Assembly (NCBI GenBank): GCA_938008575.1
Contig: CALLKB010000230.1
Location: 1 to 15,122 of the forward strand
Origin: an uncultured Cytophagaceae bacterium
GTDB lineage: Bacteria > Bacteroidota > Bacteroidia > Cytophagales > Spirosomataceae
Length of the DNA stretch: 15,122 nucleotides
Direction: 5' to 3'
Positions 1 to 7,036 of the stretch are shown piece by piece. Both the position numbers and the translations under genes were made by a program. The notes beneath the pieces are model-generated. The model saw nothing but the letters and a program-made list of their open reading frames with translations. It ran no database searches and was not told where the DNA came from. Each line of letters opens with the position of its first letter. Position 1 is the stretch's first letter.

Positions 1-569
1 TTTTTCGGACGATATCCTTGGCTGGAACCCAATCAGGACTTGATGCGGCAGGGAATTTATTGTCGCCTTCAGAAGCGCGCTGGTCTCAAAAAGAAATCGA
101 GGAGCAGGCTTATGTGAGTCGCTATATCATCGAGTGTTTTAAGAAGATTCGTCTGCGCGAATACATTGAGAATGGCCCTAAAACGGTGCTGGCAGGAAAT
201 TTGATGCATTTGAAAACGGAATATTCTGTTGATACGTTGACACAAAATTATCCGGGTTTGATTACCCAAATGTTGGGTTTATTACATCCTACCTCCGCAG
301 TATGTGGTACGCCAAAAGAGGCAGCTTTGTACTGGATTCTACAGACAGAAAAACATGATCGTTCCTTGTATAGCGGATATTTAGGGCCGATTAATTTGGC
401 ATCTGAAACGCATTTATTTGTGAACTTGCGTACGGTGCAAATTTCGGGTAATCAGGCTTGTTACTTTGCAGGCTGCGGAATTACCGAAGATTCAGATCCT
501 GAAAAAGAATGGCAAGAAACACAAATGAAGTGTCAAACACTTCAGCGTGTCATTAATGCTTCCCTTTAA
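1..569 (+). CDS. menF: Isochorismate synthase (chorismate-binding enzyme), 3' part only
   Basis: The reading frame is open from base 3, and the 5' part lies outside the window, so about 189 C-terminal residues are seen. Motifs of the chorismate-binding fold are present in order: SLAGTQ (bases 15-32), HPTSAVCGTP (about 285-314), the YSGYLGPI strand (about 369-392), and GCGITEDSDPEKEW (about 471-512), which carries the acidic residues that bind Mg2+ in this family. The SDPxxEWxET ending is closer to MenF/EntC isochorismate synthases than to anthranilate or aminodeoxychorismate synthases. The expected reaction is chorismate to isochorismate, the entry step to menaquinone or to a catecholate siderophore. 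Menaquinone is preferred because Bacteroidota use it generally, but no other men gene is visible to prove it. Its last 17 bp overlap the convergent CNNM gene. Family call is strong; MenF versus EntC is inference. Confidence 0.85.
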   Translation, partial: FRTISLAGTQSGLDAAGNLLSPSEARWSQKEIEEQAYVSRYIIECFKKIRLREYIENGPKTVLAGNLMHLKTEYSVDTLTQNYPGLITQMLGLLHPTSAVCGTPKEAALYWILQTEKHDRSLYSGYLGPINLASETHLFVNLRTVQISGNQACYFAGCGITEDSDPEKEWQETQMKCQTLQRVINASL

Positions 570-1878
570 TCTCCTCCTTCTGCGTGATTTTTCCGGTAAT
601 GATTACCTTAACGGTGTCGATACGTGCATCGGTTACCGTCAAAATTTGGAATTGAAAAGGACTTAAAATGATTGTTTCATTCGCTTCTGGAATGTCTTCG
701 TAGAGGCTAATCAACATCCCGCCTAAGGTCTCGTAATCTCCTTCAGGTAGGTTCCATTCGTATTTTTCGTTCAGGTAATCGATCTCATGCCTACCGGACA
801 AAACGTAAGTGTTCTCATCCAATTGTTTTTCAATCCAATCTTCAGAATCATCGTATTCGTCTTGAATTTCGCCAAAGATTTGTTCCATGACATCTTCCAT
901 ACTAACCAATCCCGATGTGCTGCCAAACTCATCCACGACAATTGCCAGGGATTTACGCTCTTTAGAGAATTTAATCATCAAATCATTCGCAGGCATCGCC
1001 TCAGGAACAATCGGGATAGGGGTCAAGATAGATTGTAAATCCTTCGGTTTTTTAAAGAGCGCTAAGGAATGACAATAGCCAATAACTTCTTCCAAGGTTT
1101 CCTTGTAAACGAGCACTTTCGAATGACCACTTTCAATGAATGTTTTGGTCAATCCTTCGATGCCTTCCTCCAATTCGACCGCTGTAATTTCCGTACGAGG
1201 AATCATGCAATCGCGGACTTTGACCTGTTTAAACTCTAAAGCATTGTGGAAGATTTTCGTGTCTACCTCGTTTTCCTCTTCGGTTGAAACCTTGCGATTT
1301 AAATTTTGGAGGTAATGATTTAAATCTGTTAGCCCAAAAGCCGGCTTTTCTTCCGAATAAGTGAGGCGAAGCACTTTGGTAATAAACCATTTGGATAGAC
1401 CCACCGTTAGCCAAACCAAGGGAAACATCAGGGTGTGAATGATCCAAATGGGGATGGCTAGGAATTCCAAAATGGCATCAGGATTAATCAAGAAGATGCT
1501 TTTCGGCGTAAACTCGGACGTCGTTAGAATTAATATGGTGGCAAGGACAGATGCCAGCAAACGTGCAAATAATTCATTTTGAATCAGGGGAATGTTCGCA
1601 AGAATCAGATGATGCAAATACTCTTCCATGAAGATACCATAAGCAACAAGCGATAATGTGTTGCCAATTAACATGGTACCAATGAAACGGGATGGCGTTT
1701 TGTTGAAATGCGAGATAATTTTCGCACTCAAAATATCTTGTTTCGCCTTTAACTCGAAATATAATTTGTTGGAAGAAACGAATGCCATTTCCACGCCAGA
1801 AAAGAAGGCGGAAAAAACCATGGAAGTAATGATTCCAATGATTTGGGCACTCTGAATGGTATATTCGGGGTCGGGCAT
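553..1878 (-). CDS. CNNM/CorC-HlyC family membrane protein (hemolysin family)
   Basis: This 441-aa protein has the standard layout of the family. A DUF21/CNNM transmembrane domain spans about residues 8-165, with the SGVEMAF signature at 27-33 and EFTPKS at 122-127. A pair of CBS domains follows (about 205-330), entering through RDCMIPRTE at 212-220 and including VVDEFGSTSGLVSMED at about 304-319. A CorC_HlyC domain sits at about 345-430. Relatives are linked to Mg2+/Co2+ transport or resistance; the hemolysin name is historical. The start is the ATG at 1878. A longer open frame to 1986 is rejected because its extra 36 residues lie inside the upstream gene and lack family character. The start is 1 bp from the stop of the 73-aa gene before it, so it is the last gene of the ccm operon and probably translationally coupled. 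Gliding protein GldE belongs to the same superfamily, but nothing here supports that name. Confidence 0.9.
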   Translation of the reverse strand: MPDPEYTIQSAQIIGIITSMVFSAFFSGVEMAFVSSNKLYFELKAKQDILSAKIISHFNKTPSRFIGTMLIGNTLSLVAYGIFMEEYLHHLILANIPLIQNELFARLLASVLATILILTTSEFTPKSIFLINPDAILEFLAIPIWIIHTLMFPLVWLTVGLSKWFITKVLRLTYSEEKPAFGLTDLNHYLQNLNRKVSTEEENEVDTKIFHNALEFKQVKVRDCMIPRTEITAVELEEGIEGLTKTFIESGHSKVLVYKETLEEVIGYCHSLALFKKPKDLQSILTPIPIVPEAMPANDLMIKFSKERKSLAIVVDEFGSTSGLVSMEDVMEQIFGEIQDEYDDSEDWIEKQLDENTYVLSGRHEIDYLNEKYEWNLPEGDYETLGGMLISLYEDIPEANETIILSPFQFQILTVTDARIDTVKVIITGKITQKEEIKGKH

Positions 1879-1879
1879 A

Positions 1880-2101
1880 TTAATTCTTTTTGTTCTTGTC
1901 TTCTTTGGATATTCGCTCGTTGCGCGCGAATTGATAGTAAAAAAGACATCCCACGGCAAACATGAGCCAACTGTAATGATAGCCAATTTCTTGCCAAAAT
2001 AGTCCTTGGATTTCCTTTGGAGTAGGCGAATTTAAATCCAAGATCCAAATTAAAAGGAAACCAACGGCAATAAATAAACTTAGTTTTTCCTTGCGGCTCA
2101 T
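1880..2101 (-). CDS. Small two-TM membrane protein in the ccm operon, function unknown
   Basis: A 73-aa protein with two predicted hydrophobic segments (about residues 7-22 and 43-59). The loop between them contains QGLFWQEIGYHYSW, and the C-terminal tail is highly charged and lysine-rich. I do not recognise a family. The ATG at 2101 overlaps the ccmF stop codon in an ATGA arrangement, and its own stop lies 1 bp before the CNNM start, so it is translationally tied to both neighbours. A longer frame to 2176 lies inside ccmF and is not used. Its place directly after ccmF, its size and the conserved-looking aromatic loop suggest an accessory subunit of cytochrome c maturation or of the following transporter, but this is inference from position only. 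Confidence 0.75.
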   Translation of the reverse strand: MSRKEKLSLFIAVGFLLIWILDLNSPTPKEIQGLFWQEIGYHYSWLMFAVGCLFYYQFARNERISKEDKNKKN

Positions 2102-4644
2102 GAGGCAATCGGTTTTTCTGTTCGACGGAAGGTTGCGATGAATAGACCAATAAAGATCATGATTGATCCAATCCAAACCAAATTTATGTAAGGTTTTTCG
2201 AGGGCCTTAATGATGATCAAATCTTGTTGGGTCGTATTCACCGCAAAACTAAATTGTTGTGTTTTTGGATTAATCGTCGTGAATTTAATCTTGATTCCTG
2301 TTTCCTCGCTTTCGTAGGCTGGCATCGCTACCATTCCATCTTTGATAATGAACGTGGGTTTCAATTCGAATTTTTGATCATTTTTCCCAAGCACAAGGAA
2401 GTTGGCTTGCACTGCAGCATCATTTGGCCCAAATTCAAAACCTTCTAGTTTTGTTACTCGGCTTACATCTTTAAGCACTGCGACGAAGTCATTCAAAAAT
2501 AAGGTATCGCCAACCATAACCGTAGAGTTCACCGTTTGACTCCATTGTTTTTCTTCGCCGGCTTCCGCTGCTAAGCGGGGATCTAAGGAAACATAGGTGT
2601 AAATATCGTGGCTAAATGCATGCTTGATGTCAGGCGAAATAGCTGTTCCCATCTTGGGATTCACTTGCCAGCGCGGGAACAACGAAACGGCTTTTCCTTC
2701 TGCATTCTTGAATTCCAATTCGTAATAATTGTTTTCAGGTTCCACGGTGACCGTATCGCCTTTTTTCGCAATGGATTCGCCGTTTACTGCTACGTCTCTT
2801 AAGGCAACAGCATGAAAATCGCCTTCAATGATTTCGAAATCTTTCTTATTGTAATACCCAGGTTTGCCACGTAAGGCAATCTTACGGCCTTTATAAGTTA
2901 CTAGGTAATCTTGCATTTGGGCGCCTTGACCGAGCCACAATGGAAGATTCTCTTTGTTTTCTTTGTTGTCGTCTTTCGTGAATTGTTCTACTTTATTGGA
3001 AATAGCAAAGCCTGATCGGTTCAGCGATACGACCTTGGAATAGCCAGATGAGAACAGAATACCGATCAACATGACAGCTAATCCCACGTGCGAAAGTGCG
3101 CCCCCAGCAATGGAAACTTTTTGACGTGCCAAAAACCATAAAATACTCGCGTTTGCGTAAACCGAAAACAAGCTCGACCACAACAATACGATGTAGGATA
3201 GTGTGAATATTTTACCCAGATTAACGAATAAAACAGTCAATAATGTTGAAACGAGAACAGAATTCCAAAGGGCTTTCCATTGGTTTTTGTCTTTAATCTT
3301 TCCCCACCAAACGAATTGGCCTATCGCACTCAAAATGGCCACGCCAATGAATATCCAAATTTGAATTTTGCTGTAGTGTTCAACCTGGTCTGCCGGAAGC
3401 GCTATGTTAGAAACTAGACCAAAGGCCTCCGCAATTTTATTGTAAACAGGTATCGAAGTCGTAAAGGTTAATTGGAAAGCCGAAAGTCCCAAGACGGAAG
3501 CTCCCACGAAAATCCAAAACTCACGCGAATAGATACCCATTTCTTTCTCATCCGTTGGTAAGTCTTTCCAGCGATACCACGCTAATGCGATTGCGCCCAC
3601 GAGGAATGTTCCCATGTAAAGCAATAACTGGCCAGATAGACCTAAGTCGGTGAATGAGTGTACCGACGCGTTTCCTAGTATACCGGAACGGTTTAGGAAG
3701 GTCGAGTAAAGTACCAAGATAAATGTGGTAATCACTAAGATGATCGACGTTTTTAACGCTGAACTTGAATTGCGGTATGCAATCATCGTGTGGATAGCAC
3801 CGATCCAAACCAACCAAGGTACAAAAGATGCATTTTCCACCGGATCCCAATTCCAGTACCCGCCGAAATTCAAGGTTTCATACGCCCAATACGCACCCAT
3901 CATGATGCCTACGCCCAATACACCACCCCCAAAGAGTGACCAAGGCAAAGCAGGAGTTATCCATTCCGTTAATTGCTTTTTCCAAAGACCAGCGATCAAA
4001 AATGCAAAAGGAACCAATGTTAAGGCAAATCCTAAGAATAGGGTAGGTGGATGGATAACCATCCAGTAATTCTGTAATAATGGATTTAATCCCCGACCAT
4101 CCGCTGGAATAAAGTTGGGCTGCATGCTCCAAACCGGCAAATCAGGTTGGGCTTCACGCAGTAATAAGAAAGGCGATGAGCCAATCTTTAATTCAATGCC
4201 TGGAATAATGACACCTAAAATCATGGATGTCAAGAATGTTTGTACAAGGGCAAAAACCGTCATGACTGGGCTTTCCCATTTGGGATTGCGGAACATGAGC
4301 AAAACACCTAATAAGGCTTGCCAGAATATCCAAAGCAAAAATGAGCCCTCTTGTCCTTCCCAAAAACAGGAAACAATATATGCGATCGGTAAGGCCTTCG
4401 ACGCATGTGAAAAGGCGTAATGGTATTCGAAATAGTGGTTGTAAATAATGATATACAAGGTCGTTGCAACCGCGATGACAGCAGCTAAATGTACGATGAA
4501 TAAGGTACGAGCTGTTTGACGCCAATCGTTTGCCACCGAAGCTTCTTGGCTAGAACGGAAATAGGCGTAAGTTGCCAATAAGGCGGTTACGAAGGAAACA
4601 ATGATGAGCGCATGCCCTACTTGTCCAATAGTTTCGTGTATCAT
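2098..4644 (-). CDS. ccmF: Cytochrome c-type biogenesis heme lyase CcmF (CcsA/NrfE-like), enlarged
   Basis: An 848-aa polytopic membrane protein, clearly longer than the roughly 650 residues of proteobacterial CcmF. It has the GSFLLW segment (100-105), the conserved HPPTLFLGF stretch containing a heme-ligand-type histidine (about 198-206), and a tryptophan-rich WWD domain at about 252-285 with GGYWNWDPVENASFVPW, followed by a histidine at 285. These mark the heme-handling superfamily that ligates heme to apocytochrome c on the periplasmic side. After the last dense TM block comes a large soluble region (about residues 560-815) rich in charged and beta-like sequence, then one final TM segment near the C-terminus. 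The extra length lies mainly in this soluble part, which is presumably periplasmic. It starts 2 bp after ccmE and overlaps the next gene by 4 bp. Identity is firm; the role of the extension is unknown. Confidence 0.95.
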   Translation of the reverse strand: MIHETIGQVGHALIIVSFVTALLATYAYFRSSQEASVANDWRQTARTLFIVHLAAVIAVATTLYIIIYNHYFEYHYAFSHASKALPIAYIVSCFWEGQEGSFLLWIFWQALLGVLLMFRNPKWESPVMTVFALVQTFLTSMILGVIIPGIELKIGSSPFLLLREAQPDLPVWSMQPNFIPADGRGLNPLLQNYWMVIHPPTLFLGFALTLVPFAFLIAGLWKKQLTEWITPALPWSLFGGGVLGVGIMMGAYWAYETLNFGGYWNWDPVENASFVPWLVWIGAIHTMIAYRNSSSALKTSIILVITTFILVLYSTFLNRSGILGNASVHSFTDLGLSGQLLLYMGTFLVGAIALAWYRWKDLPTDEKEMGIYSREFWIFVGASVLGLSAFQLTFTTSIPVYNKIAEAFGLVSNIALPADQVEHYSKIQIWIFIGVAILSAIGQFVWWGKIKDKNQWKALWNSVLVSTLLTVLFVNLGKIFTLSYIVLLWSSLFSVYANASILWFLARQKVSIAGGALSHVGLAVMLIGILFSSGYSKVVSLNRSGFAISNKVEQFTKDDNKENKENLPLWLGQGAQMQDYLVTYKGRKIALRGKPGYYNKKDFEIIEGDFHAVALRDVAVNGESIAKKGDTVTVEPENNYYELEFKNAEGKAVSLFPRWQVNPKMGTAISPDIKHAFSHDIYTYVSLDPRLAAEAGEEKQWSQTVNSTVMVGDTLFLNDFVAVLKDVSRVTKLEGFEFGPNDAAVQANFLVLGKNDQKFELKPTFIIKDGMVAMPAYESEETGIKIKFTTINPKTQQFSFAVNTTQQDLIIIKALEKPYINLVWIGSIMIFIGLFIATFRRTEKPIAS

Positions 4645-4646
4645 AT

Positions 4647-5090
4647 TTATTTTTTGGCTTCAAATGAAGCGCTAGAGTCGGCAGATATTTTTCCTTCTTG
4701 GTATTTAGAAGGGCATTTAAGCAATATTTTATCGCAATAGAAAATCTTATCAGGCTTCATGCTGCCCACTAAGACGATCTTTTCCGATTTTTCGAAATCT
4801 TGAGGTTTGGGTGCTGCGTAAACCACTTGGTTTTCGCGACCCAGACTATCCTCGACAATAAATTCTAGTCGGTTGGCATCCAAAGCTGGATTGAAAATCA
4901 TCCCAACAATTTTTCCCGAAGCATCTTTTTTCAGTTTCCCTACAACGTGAACTTTTTGGCTGGGATCTTGTTGGCTGATGCGTTCTGCCTCATCAAATCC
5001 CACATAAGTACTTGCGTCTCCGGTCGTAATCAAGATGATTCCGATGGCGATGGCTATCAAAATAAGGCCTACGATATGTGTCTTTTTCAT
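4647..5090 (-). CDS. ccmE: Heme chaperone CcmE, cysteine (CxxxY) type
   Basis: A 147-aa protein with a short cytoplasmic N-terminus, one TM helix (about residues 6-23) and a periplasmic OB-fold domain (about 45-130), containing VHVVGKLKKD, RLEFIVED and IVLVGSMKPD in the usual order. CcmE takes heme from the CcmABCD complex and hands it to CcmF. In Escherichia coli the covalent attachment site is His130 in an HxxxY motif. Here the equivalent segment reads LLKCPSKY, giving C126-x-x-x-Y130, so a cysteine replaces the histidine. Such CxxxY CcmE proteins are known from some other lineages. A second cysteine lies at 119. The start codon overlaps the stop of the CcmD-like gene by 4 bp, and ccmF follows 2 bp downstream. 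Confidence 0.95.
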   Translation of the reverse strand: MKKTHIVGLILIAIAIGIILITTGDASTYVGFDEAERISQQDPSQKVHVVGKLKKDASGKIVGMIFNPALDANRLEFIVEDSLGRENQVVYAAPKPQDFEKSEKIVLVGSMKPDKIFYCDKILLKCPSKYQEGKISADSSASFEAKK

Positions 5091-5293
5091 TTGATGCGTT
5101 TTTCTAAGTCGGTGATTTTACGATCTAAACGGAATAAGTAAATGAATATACCTGTTAAAATGATTGCTACGATGGCAATTACGACATAGATTTTACCGTC
5201 GGCACGAAATTGATCGGCCATTTCTACTGGCGCTTGAGCTTGTCCTGCAAAAGAAATAAGTGCCATGATAAAGCTGAAAATGTATTTTTTCAT
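5087..5293 (-). CDS. ccmD: CcmD-like small membrane protein
   Basis: A 68-aa protein. The first 21 residues look like a cleavable signal peptide (MKKYIFSFIM, ending AQA before PVEM). A short polar stretch follows, then a TM helix (about 34-54) and a basic, coiled-coil-like tail LDRKITDLEKRIK. CcmD proteins are short one-helix proteins that help release heme-loaded CcmE from CcmC and CcmAB. Sequence conservation is too low for motif proof, so the call rests on size, topology, charged tail and position between ccmC and ccmE. The apparent signal peptide is unlike the proteobacterial protein. It lies 1 bp after ccmC and overlaps ccmE by 4 bp. Confidence 0.8.
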   Translation of the reverse strand: MKKYIFSFIMALISFAGQAQAPVEMADQFRADGKIYVVIAIVAIILTGIFIYLFRLDRKITDLEKRIK

Positions 5294-5294
5294 G

Positions 5295-5969
5295 TTAGTT
5301 GTTTTCTTCGATTTGTTGGTCCAATTGTTTGATTCGAATGCGCAAACCTGCGATCCAAAAGCCTAGTAGTGTCCATCCGATGATGGCAGGGTAGAATACC
5401 ATACGCATGCGATTGTCGAGGTCCATGGAGTTAAATCCTGGATTTCCACCATTTCCGGGGTGTAAGGAATCGGTCATGCGAGGAAGAATCCAAATCAAGA
5501 CCATAAACACGACAAAGGCAAAAATGTTGTACACCGAAGACACTCGGGCTTTTTGTTGTTCTTCAGGAAGTGAAGAGCGGACTAAAAGATAGGCTAGGTA
5601 TATCAAAAGTCCCACGGCAACGGAATTCAATTTGGGGTCATTTGTCCACCAATCTCCCCAGGTGAATTTGGCCCAAAAGCTACCAGTGACTAAGCCCATT
5701 AAGGCAAATACCAAGCCTGTTTCGACATAAGAATAGGATTTTAAATCCGCTTGCACATCTCCTGATCGCAGGTATTTGATGGAATGGTATACAGATGTTC
5801 CCAATAGAAAAATCATGCTAAACCACATGGTCACATGGAAATACAAGTTTCGAACCGTCTCGTTCAAAATGGGCTGCCGGGGAACTTTCCCATCAAACCC
5901 TGCATATATCGTATAGTAAAGCAAAATCATGCAGAGGATTTTGCCATAGTGCTTTTTTAATGTTTCCAT
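5295..5969 (-). CDS. ccmC: Heme exporter/handling protein CcmC
   Basis: A 224-aa integral membrane protein of the CcmC/CcsA superfamily, with about six TM segments. The key features are a histidine in NLYFHVTMWF (H45), the tryptophan-rich loop WGDWWTNDPKLN (about 104-115), and a histidine in DSLHPG (H170). The two histidines match the pair of axial heme ligands that flank the WWD domain. CcmC binds heme at the outer face of the inner membrane and loads it onto CcmE. The residue just before the loop aspartate is Asn, where the E. coli protein has Trp. The start codon lies inside the end of ccmB (13-bp overlap), and the CcmD-like gene follows 1 bp downstream. The C-terminal tail is charged. Confidence 0.93.
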   Translation of the reverse strand: METLKKHYGKILCMILLYYTIYAGFDGKVPRQPILNETVRNLYFHVTMWFSMIFLLGTSVYHSIKYLRSGDVQADLKSYSYVETGLVFALMGLVTGSFWAKFTWGDWWTNDPKLNSVAVGLLIYLAYLLVRSSLPEEQQKARVSSVYNIFAFVVFMVLIWILPRMTDSLHPGNGGNPGFNSMDLDNRMRMVFYPAIIGWTLLGFWIAGLRIRIKQLDQQIEENN

Positions 5970-6625
5970 ATAAACGGGAATAGTATTCCAGATAAGACAA
6001 TGACGATGGTATCAAGCGAACTCAAAATGGCAATTTCATCCCAGTTTTCCTGAATGGATATGCCGTCCATGGCGCTCTTGGCCAATTTTAATATCAATAA
6101 TAACAAAGGAATGATGATCGGAAAACTTAACACCGCCATGAGTGTGGCCGAGTTTTCTCCTTGCGCCGCGATGCCAGCCATTAAAGATAATGTAGAGGCA
6201 AATCCGATGCCTCCCAGCACAATAGCCAAAAGGTACAAGGGAATATTTCCTACGGGATTTCCCATTACCCAAGAGTAAAAAAAGAAGCCCACGAAGGAGA
6301 TTCCAATCATGACCAAAGAATTGTAGATGATTTTCGAATATATAATCGCTTCCGGACTCACGAGCGTATAGTAAAACAAGTTACGCTGTGTGGATTCTTG
6401 GGTAAAGCTTTTACCGATCGCGTTGATGGCAATAAACAACATGATGATCCAGAACAAGGTGTTCCAAGTAATTGGATTAATTGCTTGTTGTTTGGCTTTA
6501 AATGAAAGGTAGCAAACGAAGATGGTTGAGGCTAAATACAAGAGTAATCCGTGCAGCGCATAACGTTGCCTCCACTCAAGATGTAGCTCCTTTTTAACCA
6601 ACACGTGTATTTCATTCAGGATCAT
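5957..6625 (-). CDS. ccmB: Heme exporter subunit CcmB
   Basis: A 222-aa protein with about six hydrophobic segments. A cytoplasmic N-terminus contains KKELHLEWRQRYALHG, typical of CcmB, and the conserved SFPIIIPLLLL helix lies near residues 167-177. CcmB is the permease partner of the ATPase CcmA. Together they drive release of heme-loaded CcmE from CcmC. The gene is first in the operon; its ATG at 6625 is followed upstream by 180 bp of non-coding DNA and then the divergent feoA. ccmA, which often accompanies ccmB, is not in this window and would have to be elsewhere. I could not find a convincing TAnnTTTG element on this strand in the gap. Confidence 0.9.
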   Translation of the reverse strand: MILNEIHVLVKKELHLEWRQRYALHGLLLYLASTIFVCYLSFKAKQQAINPITWNTLFWIIMLFIAINAIGKSFTQESTQRNLFYYTLVSPEAIIYSKIIYNSLVMIGISFVGFFFYSWVMGNPVGNIPLYLLAIVLGGIGFASTLSLMAGIAAQGENSATLMAVLSFPIIIPLLLLILKLAKSAMDGISIQENWDEIAILSSLDTIVIVLSGILFPFIWKH

Positions 6626-6761
6626 GCCTCGATTTCCTTAAAGGACCTGCAATTTACAATAGAAAATTTGCTTTAAAGTATATTCCCTTCAGTATTTTAG
6701 CTATTTCAAATCAATTGCACCAAAACTGTATCATATCATTTTTTAGGTCGGAAATACTTAG

Positions 6762-6780
6762 TACATTTGTCCTAATTTTG
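6762..6780 (+). promoter_or_regulatory. Candidate feoAB promoter -7 region (two overlapping options)
   Basis: Two matches to the Bacteroidota -7 element TAnnTTTG lie in front of feoA: TACATTTG at 6762-6769 and TAATTTTG at 6773-6780. They would give leaders of about 30 or 20 nt. No clear -33 TTTG is found at the usual spacing for either one, only a T-run at 6739-6744. The perfect palindrome TACT-T-AGTA (6755-6763) abuts the first element and could be part of an operator, but I cannot link it to a known regulator. Confidence 0.4.
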
Positions 6781-6805
6781 AACAATTCTAAATAAGTAAA
6801 ACTAG

Positions 6806-7033
6806 ATGTCGGGTACTTTAGCGGATTTAAAGGTGGGCGAGCAGGCGGAGATCATTGGTTTTACAGATGAGTTGCTTTCGTTGAAATTATTGGAAATGGG
6901 TTGCTTACCCGGAACCGTAATCGAGTTGACACATCAGGCGCCTTTTGGTGATCCGATTGCCATCAAAGTTTCGGGTTATACGCTGAGTATGCGAAAAGAG
7001 GAAGCAGCAACCATTCAAGTTAAAACCAAATAA
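6806..7033 (+). CDS. feoA: Ferrous iron transport protein FeoA
   Basis: A 75-aa cytoplasmic protein of the SH3-like FeoA fold. It contains LKVGEQAEIIGF, the LLEMGCLPGTVIEL turn and the IAIKVSGYTLSMRK strand, all typical of FeoA. FeoA is thought to assist or regulate the FeoB channel/GTPase. Length is normal. The ATG at 6806 has an AT-rich leader and no obvious Shine-Dalgarno sequence, as expected for Bacteroidota. The TAA stop at 7031-7033 is followed by ATT and then the TTG that opens feoB, and all are in the same reading frame, so the two genes are separated only by one stop codon. Confidence 0.93.
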   Translation: MSGTLADLKVGEQAEIIGFTDELLSLKLLEMGCLPGTVIELTHQAPFGDPIAIKVSGYTLSMRKEEAATIQVKTK

Positions 7034-7036
7034 ATT

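Noticed and set aside
553..1878. Gliding motility protein GldE
   Set aside because: Same superfamily, but no gld gene or ssb neighbour is seen and the similarity I can judge is only to the general CNNM/CorC layout.
1879..1986. A longer start for the CNNM protein
   Set aside because: The extension lies entirely in the upstream 73-aa gene and does not look like the family N-terminus.
1749..2150. Minus-strand 133-codon open frame over the ends of ccmF, the small gene and the CNNM start
   Set aside because: It is in another frame of three well-supported genes, has no recognisable domain, and its composition looks like a shadow.
3725..4069. Plus-strand 114-codon open frame
   Set aside because: It is antisense to the WWD region of ccmF, which is strongly conserved; shadow of the real gene.
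6751..6770. A Fur box in front of feoA
   Set aside because: Only the 9-bp palindrome TACT-T-AGTA is perfect; I could not fit a 19-bp Fur or DtxR consensus.
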